A stretch of DNA of 64,000 bases from Ensifer adhaerens (GTDB taxonomy: Bacteria; Pseudomonadota; Alphaproteobacteria; Rhizobiales; Rhizobiaceae), in NCBI RefSeq assembly GCF_020035535.1, contig NZ_CP083349.1:2232001-2296000 (forward strand), given 5' to 3'. Every line of letters begins with the position of its first letter. Within the stretch, counting starts at the first letter, position 1. Position numbers and translations under genes: made by a program. Below are positions 51,757 to 60,571 of this stretch, one piece after another. The notes under the pieces are model-generated. The model was not told where the DNA came from. It did not search any database and worked only from the letters and a program-made list of their open reading frames with translations.

Positions 51757-53037
51757 TTAGGCGCTCACCGCTTTCGATGGTCCGACCGACAGGCGCTGCG
51801 GGCGCGTGCCGATCGCCGGCCAGTCGCATTCGGCTAGTCCCGCCGGCTTGAACGGATCGACCAGCGTGCCTGAGACGATCGAGGCGAGCAGCGCCTGCAT
51901 CGGCGGCGTGCGCGCGACCGTGGCCACCAGCCTGTCACGCAGCCAGGCGAGAGCCGTGGCGTCCGACTGGTAGAAGGGCGTGAAGAGGAGCGACAGCAGC
52001 TGGAACAGCGCGACGTGATTGCGGCGTGCCGCGGCATGGGCGGCAAGTGCGGCATCGAGATCGCCAGCGGTCTCCAGCGCATGCGAAAGCGCTGCGACGT
52101 CGAGCAGCGCCATGTTCGCCCCCTGCCCGAGTTGCGGGCTGGTCGAATGGGCGCTGTCGCCGACAAAGGCGATACGGCCGGAGACGGGCGGGCGCATCGT
52201 ACGATGCGCATAGCGCGCCAGCGTCAGTTGCTCCCAGTCGGTGATCTGATCGAGCAAGGGCGCACAATCCGGCCAGTAATCGCGGATACGCGCCTTCCAG
52301 CGGTCGAGACCGGCCTGCCGCACGGCGTCCGCGTCCGTGACCCTCAGGCTCCAGAAGAAGGCGACCCGCTCCTTTTCGCCGACCCGAGCCCGGCCCGCCG
52401 GCAGGATCCCGATCATCACCTTCGCCTGGTCGTAGCGCTGCACCAGGGCGTGGGGATCATGGACGAGCCCGTCGCTGTCGAGCGTCGCCCAGAAGGCACC
52501 ATAGGTGAGCTCGCGCACCTTGGGCGCGACAGTGGAGCCGGCCGAAAGCGTCGAGCGCGCACCGCTCGCGTCGATCACCAGATCATAGGCGCCCGCCTCG
52601 CGCGCCCCTTCATCCAGCAGTACGGCCTTGTCGCCTGCCATGCGAACATCGCTCAGCGTGACGCCGGTGCGAACCGGCAAGTCGGCGGCGACCACAGCGT
52701 CATGAAGCGTATTGAACAGTGCAGCGCGCTGCACCGCCAACCCGAAGCGGCCACCGGCCAGCGCGTCGTAGCGCACATCAAGCACCGTGCGGCCGGATTT
52801 GGCATCGGCACCATAGAGCCGGTGGATCCGGCTGCCGAGCGCAAGCATCGGCTGCAACAGGCCGAGCGCGTTCAGGACCGTCAGTCCCGTCGGCTGCAGC
52901 ATCAGGCCGGAACCGACCGGCGACGCCTCGGCGAACCGCTCGAGGATTTCCACCCGATGCCCCTGCCGCGACAGCATCAGCGCCGCCGCGAGCCCCGCCG
53001 GGCCGGCGCCCGCAATGCCGATGTTCAATGGTCTCAT
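51757..53037 (-). CDS. FAD-dependent monooxygenase (group A hydroxylase-like)
   Basis: 426 residues. The FAD motif GIAGAGPAGLAAALML is at the N-terminus, the second FAD motif is FVGDSAHSTSPQLGQGANMALLDV near 290-315, and the DG-like motif (DLVIDASGARSTL) is near 155. It should oxidise an aromatic or similar substrate with NAD(P)H and O2. The pair of small genes 103 nt downstream (VOC, NIPSNAP) is on the same strand, perhaps for the same pathway. Confidence 0.9.
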   Translation of the reverse strand: MRPLNIGIAGAGPAGLAAALMLSRQGHRVEILERFAEASPVGSGLMLQPTGLTVLNALGLLQPMLALGSRIHRLYGADAKSGRTVLDVRYDALAGGRFGLAVQRAALFNTLHDAVVAADLPVRTGVTLSDVRMAGDKAVLLDEGAREAGAYDLVIDASGARSTLSAGSTVAPKVRELTYGAFWATLDSDGLVHDPHALVQRYDQAKVMIGILPAGRARVGEKERVAFFWSLRVTDADAVRQAGLDRWKARIRDYWPDCAPLLDQITDWEQLTLARYAHRTMRPPVSGRIAFVGDSAHSTSPQLGQGANMALLDVAALSHALETAGDLDAALAAHAAARRNHVALFQLLSLLFTPFYQSDATALAWLRDRLVATVARTPPMQALLASIVSGTLVDPFKPAGLAECDWPAIGTRPQRLSVGPSKAVSA

Positions 53038-53159
53038 GATCCCTCGAGCTGGGCGCGCTATCAGGCGAAACGGACTCGCTTCATTGGCAAACTATAGGGA
53101 AAATCAAGGTGCTAGCGCAAGCCTGCACGACGGGACACGGCGTCGCGCGTCGCAACCGC

Positions 53160-53376
53160 CCCCTCATCCGGCCTGCCGGCCACCTTCTCGCCGCAAGCGG
53201 GGCGAAGAAGACTCGCGGCATCCACTCGCTTCATCCTCGCTTGCCGCAAAAGTGCAACCGCCTCGTCTATGCAGTGGGCGCCTCGGTTACCCTGACGGCA
53301 GCTCAGTTTGACAACACCGAAAAGCGGGACACGTCCCCTCTCCCCGCCTACGGGGAGAGGGTTAGGGTGAGGGGCA
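53160..53376. repeat. RIME-like palindromic intergenic mosaic (copy 2)
   Basis: Begins CCCCTCATCCGGCCTGCCGG, then CTTCTCGCCGCAAGCGGGGCG, a variable centre, and an 11-bp stem CCCTCTCCCCG (53336-53346) pairing with CGGGGAGAGGG (53351-53361), followed by TTAGGGTGAGGGG. It is longer (217 nt) than copy 1 at 25241 (168 nt) but has the same module order. It lies between convergent genes, where RIME elements are often found. Confidence 0.75.
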
Positions 53377-53470
53377 ACTCCCGCGAACGATCGCCAGGAA
53401 ACGAGAGATGACGGCGCCCGAGAGGAGCGAGCGAGCTGCCCCTGCAACCTCCAGCGCCTCAGGAACGCGC

Positions 53471-53875
53471 CTACGCCTCCGCGTCATAAACCTCGCGTGC
53501 GGCGCGGATCGCTCCGTGGTTTTCCACCGACCAATCGACGAAATGCTTGAGCAGGCCGAGCAGCGAGCGGCCGAGATCGGTCAGCGCATATTCCACGCTC
53601 GGCGGCTGGGTCGGGTAGACGGTGCGCTGGAGATAGCCGTCGCGCTGCAGGTCGCGCAGCGTCTGGGTCAGCATGCGCTGGGAGATGTCCGGGATCAGCC
53701 GGCGAAGCTGCGAGAAGCGCAAGGGACCGTCGGCCAGCGACAGGATCATCAACGAATTCCACTTGCCGCCGATATTGTCCATGACATCGCGAACCGGGCA
53801 ATTCTCCATATCCATCGGCACGCCGCAGATGATCGCCACGCGCTTGCCCTTCACCTCGCCCGTCACCTTGTTCAT
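53471..53875 (-). CDS. HxlR-family transcriptional regulator
   Basis: 134 residues from ATG 53873-53875; the frame upstream crosses the promoter. The core is [51 protein letters not shown], the winged-helix HxlR signature, with a single Cys near the start that may be redox-sensing. Divergent from an NmrA-like quinone reductase, the same layout as ytfH/ytfG in enterics, so it probably represses that gene until quinones or diamide appear. Confidence 0.92.
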   Translation of the reverse strand: MNKVTGEVKGKRVAIICGVPMDMENCPVRDVMDNIGGKWNSLMILSLADGPLRFSQLRRLIPDISQRMLTQTLRDLQRDGYLQRTVYPTQPPSVEYALTDLGRSLLGLLKHFVDWSVENHGAIRAAREVYDAEA

Positions 53876-53953
53876 AGGCGGTACCCTTCCTGTTACCACG
53901 AGAGAAAAAACTGCCTCCTTTACAGCTCTATCGAGATTACTAGATAAGAGCAA

Positions 53954-53968
53954 GTCTCAAAAAGAGAC
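53954..53968. promoter_or_regulatory. candidate HxlR operator
   Basis: GTCTC (53954-53958) and GAGAC (53964-53968) form a perfect inverted repeat with an AAAAA spacer in the 189-nt gap between the divergent genes, centred about 104 nt before the reductase start. A weaker dyad (CTCTATC with GATAAGAG) overlaps on its left. Confidence 0.45.
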
Positions 53969-54064
53969 CATGCGGCCAGCACCTCCTCCCAGGCGGCCGG
54001 CCGTAACCGGCGGGGTGGGCAAACCCGATCTCGCCGCTCAATTCCGAAAGAGGAAAAGGAAGAC

Positions 54065-54949
54065 ATGTCCGATACATTGCTCGTCACCGGTGCAACCGGC
54101 CAACTCGGCAAGCTCGTGCTCGATCAGCTTCTTGGCTCCGGCGTCGAGCCGGGCCGGATCATCGCCACCAGCCGCGACACAGCAAAGCTTGCCGACTACA
54201 CGGCCAGGGGCGTTCAGGCCCGCGTCGCCGATTTCGACGACGCGGCGTCGCTCGACAAGGCCTTTGCCGGCGCCGACCGGATCCTGATCATTTCGACCGA
54301 CGCGCTGGACCAACCGGGCAAGCGGCTGAAGCAGCATCTGGCCGCCGTAGCGGCCGCACGGAAGGCAGGTGCGAAGCACATCCTCTACACCTCGATGCCG
54401 AGCCCCGAGACATCGGTCATCCCCTTTGCGCCCGACCACCTCGGCACCGAAAACGCCATCAAGGCGACCGGCATCCCCTACACCATCCTGCGCAACGGCT
54501 GGTACATGGAAAACCTGTTCATGGCGCTGCCGCATGCGCTTGAAACCGGTCAATGGTATTCCTCCTCGGGTGAAGGCCGCCTCGCCCATATCGCCCGCGC
54601 CGATGCCGCCAAGGCCGCTGCAGCAGCGCTTGCCGCAAGCACGAACGAGAGCCGCACCTACACTCTGACCGGCGGCGAGCAGCGCTCGACTGACGAGATC
54701 GCAGCCCTCGTCGCCAAGGCAACCGGCAAGCCGCTTGGCGTCGTGCACATTTCGGACGATGCCCTTGCGGGTGGCCTGAAGGGCGCCGGCCTTCCGGACT
54801 TCCTGATCCCGATCGTCGTCTCCTTCGACGCCAACACCCGCGAAGGCCACATCGCCATGGTGACGAACGACGTGACATCGCTGACGGGCGCGACGCCGGT
54901 GAAGCTCGGCGCCTTCCTGGAGGCGAGCAAGGCGCGTCTTGCCGGCTGA
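54065..54949 (+). CDS. NmrA-like NAD(P)-binding oxidoreductase (QorB/YtfG type)
   Basis: 294 residues. The Rossmann motif is LLVTGATGQLGKLVLDQLL, with RDTAKLADYTARGVQARVADFDD typical of atypical SDR. The Tyr-Lys pair of classical SDRs is replaced by the NmrA pattern (TENAIKATGIPYTILRNGWYMENLF). Relatives reduce quinones (QOR2) or act as sensors. Divergent from an HxlR regulator. A 10-bp hairpin follows it. Confidence 0.93.
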   Translation: MSDTLLVTGATGQLGKLVLDQLLGSGVEPGRIIATSRDTAKLADYTARGVQARVADFDDAASLDKAFAGADRILIISTDALDQPGKRLKQHLAAVAAARKAGAKHILYTSMPSPETSVIPFAPDHLGTENAIKATGIPYTILRNGWYMENLFMALPHALETGQWYSSSGEGRLAHIARADAAKAAAAALAASTNESRTYTLTGGEQRSTDEIAALVAKATGKPLGVVHISDDALAGGLKGAGLPDFLIPIVVSFDANTREGHIAMVTNDVTSLTGATPVKLGAFLEASKARLAG

Positions 54950-54970
54950 GTGATAGCGACCACGATGATA

Positions 54971-54997
54971 AGAGCCCGGCCGTTTGCGCCGGGCTCT
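54971..54997 (+). terminator. hairpin after the NmrA-like gene
   Basis: AGAGCCCGGC (54971-54980) pairs with GCCGGGCTCT (54988-54997) over a 7-nt loop, 21 nt past the stop. No T-run, so it is weak as an intrinsic terminator. Confidence 0.5.
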
Positions 54998-55151
54998 CGA
55001 AAGACCTCTCCTATGCCGCTGCTGCCTGGCGCGCGCGCCGCTCCTGCCGGCGAGACAATTTCGTCGCGGTCTCCGCCGCAGTTTGTTCTTGATTTGTTCA
55101 CGTTTGCGTTCTATGAATCCCCCCGACTTCACCGCTGCAAAAGGGGAAATC

Positions 55152-55535
55152 ATGAGCGTTTACTTGACCGTCGGCGCATTGGATTCTGCCAGGTCCAATG
55201 CCTTCTACGATGCCGCCCTGGCGACGATCGGCTGGAAAACGCACACGGAATTTCCGGACTGGCGCGCCTACTCCGAAGGCGGAACCGGCAATGGTCCGGT
55301 GTTGTGGGTCTGCAAACCCTTCAACAATGAACCGGCGAGCGCTGGAAATGGCTCGATGGTCGGTTTCATGGTCCAGTCCCGTCGGGAGGTCGACGCTTTC
55401 TACCAAGCCGCCATGGCCAATGGCGGAACGGATGATGGCGCCCCCAACCCGCGGCCGCATTATGGGCCGCACTGGTACGCCGCCTACATGCGCGATCCCT
55501 CCGGAAACAAGATTTCCGTCGTCTATAACGGTTAG
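55152..55535 (+). CDS. VOC-family (glyoxalase-like) protein
   Basis: 127 residues from ATG 55152 after GGGGAAATC. VGALDSARSNAFYDAALATIGW starts the first module; VLWVCKPF and GFMVQSRREVDAFYQAAMANGGTDDGAPNPRPHYGPHWYAAYMRDPSGNKI are the second, with the ARDP-like closing strand. This is the glyoxalase/bleomycin resistance-like (VOC) type of about 125 residues. The upstream frame to 54984 is not protein-like. Substrate is unknown. Confidence 0.9.
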   Translation: MSVYLTVGALDSARSNAFYDAALATIGWKTHTEFPDWRAYSEGGTGNGPVLWVCKPFNNEPASAGNGSMVGFMVQSRREVDAFYQAAMANGGTDDGAPNPRPHYGPHWYAAYMRDPSGNKISVVYNG

Positions 55536-55633
55536 TGCATCGCCGCCTTGGCAGGGCACGAACCGAGGATCCGCATCAGCGAGGCCGGTGTGGGAAGGCT
55601 CGTCACGTGGCCCTGCCCGGCGGTTGCCACCGC

Positions 55634-56848
55634 CTACCGTATGGCTTCCACCGGCGCGGCATCGGCCCTGAGCGCAAGCTCAGCAAGCACGAGCGCGCCG
55701 ACGCCAGCCAGAAAGAAGCCGGCCGAAAGATTGAGCGCCGTGCCATCATAGAAAGCGCCCACCACAATCGAAAACACGGTCGCCACAAGGCTGGAGCCGG
55801 AGGCGATCAGCGACGCGCCGAGCCCTGCAACCTGCCCCAGGGAGCGCATGGCCATGGCATTGAGATTGCCGAACAACACGCCGACCGCAAAGAAGGCGGC
55901 AAAGCCCAACATCAGCAGCACCGTCAGCGGCGGACGCCCGCCCCAGAAGAGGGATGCCGCGAGCATCGCCAGTCCTGCGGCGGCCAACCCCAGAAAGCCC
56001 CGTCGCGCCATGACCTCCGCACCGAAGCGCTGCACGAGCTTGGCATTGAGGAACGAAGCAAGCCCGATGCCCGTCGCCAGCATGGCGAAATAGAGCGGGA
56101 AGGTCTGGCCGATCCCATAGGCGTCGAAGAAGAGGTCGGCCGCCGTGCTCAGATAAAGAAGCTGCGCGCCAAAGACGAGCCCGGTCGCCACGATCAGCAG
56201 CGACACCCTCCGATGCGACAGGATGCGCCGCCCATTCGCGAGCAGAAGCCGCGGCCGAAAGGGAATGCGTTTGTCCATCGGCAACGTTTCGGGCTGTCGC
56301 ATCACCAGCCACAGCCCGAGAAACCCCGCCACGCCGAGATAGACGGCAAAGACGCTGCGCCAGCCGGCTAGAGTGATGATGCCTTGCGCCAACGTCGGCG
56401 CGAGCATCGGCACGAGAATGAACAGCGTGAACATGAAGGACATGACGCGCGCCATCGCGTCCCCCTCGAACTGGTCGCGGATCATCGCCCTGGTCGCAAT
56501 CTTCGGCCCCGAGACCCCGATCCCCTGCAGGAACCGGCCAAGGATCACCATCTCCAACGAACCCGCGGCAAACGCGATCACGGTTCCGATCCCATAGACG
56601 CCGAGCCCCAGAACAAGGGCCCTCTTCCGCCCCATCGCGTCCGAGAGCGGCCCGAGCAGCAGCTCTCCGAACGCCATGCCGAGGATGAAAAGCGAGATGA
56701 TGTGCTGGGTGGAGAGTGGCGGCGCGACGCCAACGTCGGCGCCGATCTGCCGCAAGGCCGGCAACAGGGCGTCGATGCTGATCGAGGTGAGCGAGGTCAA
56801 AAGCGCATAGAGGGCGATGCGCTCGCGGAAGCTGGTGGGAGATGTCAT
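55634..56848 (-). CDS. Bcr/CflA-family MFS drug exporter
   Basis: 404 residues with twelve predicted helices. The start is ATG 56846-56848; a GTG three codons earlier is possible. Bcr/CflA hallmarks: LSTQHIISLFILGMAFGELLLGPLSDAMGRKRALVLGL, then GRFLQGIGVSGPKIATRAMIRDQF. It exports small drugs such as chloramphenicol or bicyclomycin, or dipeptides, using the proton gradient. No regulator lies next to it. Confidence 0.93.
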   Translation of the reverse strand: MTSPTSFRERIALYALLTSLTSISIDALLPALRQIGADVGVAPPLSTQHIISLFILGMAFGELLLGPLSDAMGRKRALVLGLGVYGIGTVIAFAAGSLEMVILGRFLQGIGVSGPKIATRAMIRDQFEGDAMARVMSFMFTLFILVPMLAPTLAQGIITLAGWRSVFAVYLGVAGFLGLWLVMRQPETLPMDKRIPFRPRLLLANGRRILSHRRVSLLIVATGLVFGAQLLYLSTAADLFFDAYGIGQTFPLYFAMLATGIGLASFLNAKLVQRFGAEVMARRGFLGLAAAGLAMLAASLFWGGRPPLTVLLMLGFAAFFAVGVLFGNLNAMAMRSLGQVAGLGASLIASGSSLVATVFSIVVGAFYDGTALNLSAGFFLAGVGALVLAELALRADAAPVEAIR

Positions 56849-57007
56849 GGGCGGCACACAAGGGAAAATCTGGATTCGACCTATAGCAGTCCGCGCGCGG
56901 GTTTGCGCGCGCCAGTCGAAAGGTCGACCGCGAGAATCTGGGTTTTACAGCTGTTTTGCGACTGGCGTTGCCGGAAGGTCGACCTCCGCTGCAGGATATC
57001 TGCGGGC

Positions 57008-57631
57008 TCACGCGCTCAGGTGTGCAACATCCGCCAGACGTACAACTGCCCGATTCCGGAAGAAATCATCCTGGCGCAGATGCGTGATGCTGCCGGATTT
57101 CGCCGGGAAACTGAGAAAGCCCGTCGCCTCGACCGGAACCCGCATCCAGGCGGCGATGACGAGCGTCAGCGTGAAGCCATGGGTGACGATGATCTGTGTT
57201 TCGCAAGGCCGCGCCACGATCGCTTCGACACAAGGATAGACGCGAAGCGCCACATCTCGTCGGGTTTCCGCACCTTCTATTCCGCAATCATGATCCAGCC
57301 GATTGTCGTCAGGCGCCGGGGAGTAGCGCGCATCGAGCCAGGCCTGCGGCTTGCCGCCCGCGACACCATAGCTGATTTCCCGGAGATCGGCGGTTTCCGT
57401 GACCGACCGCGACAGGCGCGCGGCGATCGCCGCCGCGGTTTCTGCAGCGCGCAACAGATCCGAACTGTGGATCTCCAAATCACACGAACCGACGAGAGTC
57501 GCCAGGCGTTCAGCGGTCGCTTGCGCATCCCGTCTGCCGCGCGCCGTCAGGCCCGTGTCATACCAACCGCCCACCTTGCCTTCCAGGTGATGGACGGATT
57601 CCGTGTGGGTGACGACAAAGAGGTCCTTCAT
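57008..57631 (-). CDS. histidine phosphatase-family protein (unusual first motif)
   Basis: 207 residues from ATG 57629-57631. The first motif VVTHTESVHH has the catalytic His but the usual RHG is replaced by THT, which loses the first Arg. The later parts are GLTARGRRDAQATAERL, EIHSSDLLRAAETAAAIA (second Arg in SSDLLRA), LREISYGVAGG and THGFTLTLVIAAWM (second His). Other histidine phosphatases with altered RHG keep activity or become binding proteins. Broad substrate range; not assignable. Confidence 0.82.
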   Translation of the reverse strand: MKDLFVVTHTESVHHLEGKVGGWYDTGLTARGRRDAQATAERLATLVGSCDLEIHSSDLLRAAETAAAIAARLSRSVTETADLREISYGVAGGKPQAWLDARYSPAPDDNRLDHDCGIEGAETRRDVALRVYPCVEAIVARPCETQIIVTHGFTLTLVIAAWMRVPVEATGFLSFPAKSGSITHLRQDDFFRNRAVVRLADVAHLSA

Positions 57632-57773
57632 GACTGAGCGTTCAAGGCGTTGCGGACGGGTACCCGAAAAAGCGCGGCGCCACCGCACAAGAGCGCTGAA
57701 CCGTGCCAAACTCTGCCGGCGCTCCAATCGCGATGGAACGCCGGACTGTCATGATGCGGAGGCGCAGTGCGCC

Positions 57774-58526
57774 TCAGACTTCCTGGCCGCAGGCGCGGCG
57801 GAAGCGGCGCACGGTTTCGGCCATGCCATATTCAAGCGCATCCGCCGTCAGGCCGTGGCCGATCGAGACTTCGGCAAGGTTCGGAATGTGTCTGGCAAGC
57901 AAGGGCAGGTTGGCGACCGTCAGGTCGTGCCCGGCATTGACCTCGAGGCCAAGCTCGGCCGCCATCGCCGCCGTACGGCCGAGTTCGCCGGCGATCTTCT
58001 CCGCCTTTTCCGGATCGTCGTAGCAGCCGCCATAGGGACCGGTATAGAGCTCGATGCGGTCGGCGCCGGTTTCCTTGGCGATGCGCAGCGCCTCCTGGTC
58101 CTCGTCGCCATCGGCAAACAGCGAAACGCGGAAGCCCTTCTTCTTCAGCCGGCCGACGACGTTGCCCAGCAGGTTGTGGTTCTTGTGGAAGTCCCAGCCG
58201 TGGTCGGAGGTGGCCTGCGCCGGATCGTCGGGCACCAAAGTCACCTGCTCCGGCCGATGCGTTTCCACGAGGCCAAGGAACTCCTCGTTCGGATAGCCTT
58301 CCATGTTGAATTCCGTCTCCGGAAACGCCCCGTCGATCAGGTCGCGGATCGGCTGCAGATCGCTGAAGCGGATGTGGCGCTGGTCGGGACGCGGATGCAC
58401 GGTAAGACCGGCAGCCCCCGCTTCGAGCGCAATCCGGCCCAGCGCAGTGACGGAGGGCCAGGGCAGATCGCGCCGGTTGCGGAGCATTGCGACGGCATTC
58501 AGATTCACGGACAGTTTTGCAGGCAT
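57774..58526 (-). CDS. pdxJ: pyridoxine 5'-phosphate synthase
   Basis: 250 residues from ATG 58524-58526. The diagnostic stretches are [16 protein letters not shown] at the start, [25 protein letters not shown]-x-Q (binding the glycerol phosphate), and [11 protein letters not shown] with [10 protein letters not shown] near the end. It condenses 1-deoxyxylulose 5-phosphate with 3-amino-2-oxopropyl phosphate to form vitamin B6. The frame extends upstream to 58757 but only pdxJ is real. The acpS partner of enteric pdxJ is not nearby. Confidence 0.97.
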   Translation of the reverse strand: MPAKLSVNLNAVAMLRNRRDLPWPSVTALGRIALEAGAAGLTVHPRPDQRHIRFSDLQPIRDLIDGAFPETEFNMEGYPNEEFLGLVETHRPEQVTLVPDDPAQATSDHGWDFHKNHNLLGNVVGRLKKKGFRVSLFADGDEDQEALRIAKETGADRIELYTGPYGGCYDDPEKAEKIAGELGRTAAMAAELGLEVNAGHDLTVANLPLLARHIPNLAEVSIGHGLTADALEYGMAETVRRFRRACGQEV

Positions 58527-58755
58527 GTCTGAACTTTCCAGAAAGCGGACCCTGAAGCGGCCCGGACGCAGGCAATGTGGTTGCAATGTTCTACTGCATA
58601 ATTGCCGAAACCAGAAACGGTTTGAGGTCCGATTATGCAGCAATTCCAACGAGGTCGCAGAAGCACGATGCGGCGTTTGCGCGCGGTTCGTTTGTCGGCT
58701 TTGTCTTGACCAAGTCTTGACAATCGCCATCTCTAATATGCGAGAAGGCTCAATC

Positions 58756-58869
58756 ATGAGCGGCGAAAATGGCCGTGTGGGCCTCCGCTACCATCTGCCA
58801 CAGGACGAACAGGCGCAATTTTCAGGTTTATTTCAGAAAAAACTCAAACTTGGCGTCTACTACCCCTGA
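58756..58869 (+). CDS. predicted 37-aa soluble ORF
   Basis: From ATG 58756, after GAGAAGGCTCAATC, the frame encodes a short polar peptide ([18 protein letters not shown], then [16 protein letters not shown]). No membrane segment. It lies between pdxJ and the membrane-anchored regulator, with AT-rich DNA on both sides and TTGACA-like sequences upstream. Composition supports it only weakly; no family is recognised. Confidence 0.4.
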   Translation: MSGENGRVGLRYHLPQDEQAQFSGLFQKKLKLGVYYP

Positions 58870-58976
58870 CAACCACCTTTTTTGGGCTTAACTTTCCGAA
58901 TCAGATCGAATGGCCCAGCCCGTGCCGCGATCGCATTTCATAGATTTTAATTCATATGACCCTGGAGCAAGAACCG

Positions 58977-60089
58977 ATGATGACGGTCGAAAGACCCTGC
59001 GACGAGACGATTCGGCGGGCGCTCCGCCGTATCCTCGAAAGCAAGGCTTTCGCGCGTTCAGAGCGCCTCAGGGCCTTCCTCTCCTATGTGGTCGAGAAGG
59101 AGATGGCCGGCGAAGGCCATCAGCTCAAGGGCTATTCGATCGCGATCGACGTCTTCGACCGCCCCCAGGCCTTCAACGCCGACAGCGACCCGCTCGTGCG
59201 CGTGCACGCCGGTAAACTGCGCAAGCTGCTCAAGGCCTTCTACGAGGGCGACGGGGCCGATGACGAATGGCGGATCGCCATTCCCAAGGGCACCTATGTT
59301 CCGGAGTACCAGCGCGCCCGCAACGAGGAAGAGCATCAGGCCGCCGCGTCGCCCCGACAGCCGAAGCCGACGAAGCGACGCTTCGCCGGGCACCGGCCCG
59401 CCTGGCCGCCGGCGCCCTTCTCCTCGCCGCTTTCGGTGCTGACCGTGCTGCCGCTGCTCCTTTTCGCGCCCATGCCCTCGCAGGAGATGACGTTGGACAT
59501 CGACGCGCAGGCAAAGCTCTTCAACGCGCGCCACGCGACCGAGCGGGTACTGCCCTCGGTGCAGGTGACGATAGCCGGCGTCGAAAATGACGATGCCAAG
59601 TCTTTTGCCACGGCGCTTCGCCTTGCGGCCCAGCGCCACAAGACGCTGGCCCGCGCCACCGATGGCGACACCGGCCGCCCCGTATCGCGCAATTCCGCCC
59701 TCTCCTTCACCGTGCAGGTGACCTGGTACGATGCGCCGGCACAGGGCATCCGCGTTACCCTCTCCCATGATGGCGAGAACGTGCCCCTGCGTCAGGACTT
59801 CATCACCTGGAAGCGGCTGGAATCGGAGCCGGACCTGCTTTACGAGAGCATGTCGCTGGCGTCGGAACTGTTTTCACTCGACGGCGAGATCTACCAGCAC
59901 GCCCGCCAGGAGCAGATCGAAAGCCCGCTGATGGGCTGCATGGCCGCCACCCAGCGCTATCGCAAGCACCTGACGCGCGATGCCTTCGAGGCGGCCTGGT
60001 CCTGCCAGCAGCAGCTGTCGCCACTGCGCGGGGACGAGCCGCTGTTCATCCTGAGCTCCAACAGTCCGCTCAAGGTAATCGGGCACTGA
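58977..60089 (+). CDS. membrane-anchored regulator-like protein with N-terminal winged-helix-type domain
   Basis: 370 residues from ATG 58977 (GGAGCAAGAACCG upstream); an ATG at 58956 adds seven. Residues about 15-105 (ESKAFARSERLRAFLSYVVEKEMAGEG, GYSIAIDVFDRP, VRVHAGKLRKLLKAFYEG and PKGTYVPEYQ) resemble the regulator-like N-terminal domain seen in front of many alphaproteobacterial membrane proteins. A Pro-rich linker leads to one membrane helix (SVLTVLPLLLFAP, about 155-168). The rest is an extracytoplasmic domain of unknown fold with two Cys near the end. It may carry signals across the membrane to DNA, by analogy with CadC. Confidence 0.75.
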   Translation: MMTVERPCDETIRRALRRILESKAFARSERLRAFLSYVVEKEMAGEGHQLKGYSIAIDVFDRPQAFNADSDPLVRVHAGKLRKLLKAFYEGDGADDEWRIAIPKGTYVPEYQRARNEEEHQAAASPRQPKPTKRRFAGHRPAWPPAPFSSPLSVLTVLPLLLFAPMPSQEMTLDIDAQAKLFNARHATERVLPSVQVTIAGVENDDAKSFATALRLAAQRHKTLARATDGDTGRPVSRNSALSFTVQVTWYDAPAQGIRVTLSHDGENVPLRQDFITWKRLESEPDLLYESMSLASELFSLDGEIYQHARQEQIESPLMGCMAATQRYRKHLTRDAFEAAWSCQQQLSPLRGDEPLFILSSNSPLKVIGH

Positions 60090-60105
60090 CCTTGTCAGCC
60101 CGCGG

Positions 60106-60131
60106 GCCGCGTCTTCGAGGACGCGGCATTT
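60106..60131 (+). terminator. terminator of the membrane-anchored regulator gene
   Basis: GCCGCGTC (60106-60113) pairs with GACGCGGC (60120-60127) around a 6-nt loop, followed by ATTTTC. It starts 17 nt past the stop codon. Confidence 0.75.
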
Positions 60132-60132
60132 T

Positions 60133-60571
60133 CACCGTAACACCATGAATTGATGCATGTTTTCCGGATCATCGACGACGGGCAACGGCCACGGTTCGGC
60201 CATTCGGGGAGCGGTCGTCAGCCTACAATATTAAAGACTGGTCATGTATTCGATTCGCGTATACGGTGCACGCATGCGTTGGGAATGGATGCCTGGTTGC
60301 TCGTCAGGCAAGCATCGAAGTCCAGAGTAACGCCGCGTCGTCCACGCGGGATGCCCCAGCCGAGCAGCAGGCACTGTCGTTGTCGGTCAACGAGTGGCTC
60401 AGCACGCGGACAAGGATCCGCACCTGTGAGAAACCCGGTGATTGCCGCCGCTTCCGGACGTGGACTGCGCCTCCCTGGGTCGGTCTCGATCCAGGCAAAA
60501 TATGCGGAAAATCAAACGTTACAGAGACAACGCGCTGGATAGGCGCGGCCTGTAGACCGGGGACAATCGAT
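60133..60571. other. intergenic, no gene seen
   Basis: About 440 nt before the MerR-LuxR gene. It contains AT-rich patches near 60225-60260 and 60490-60540 that suit promoters. The open frames through it have no ribosome site. A long leader or a distant promoter for the regulator is possible. Confidence 0.4.

Noticed and set aside
52015..53097. 360-codon plus-strand open frame
   Set aside because: Shadow of the flavin monooxygenase gene.
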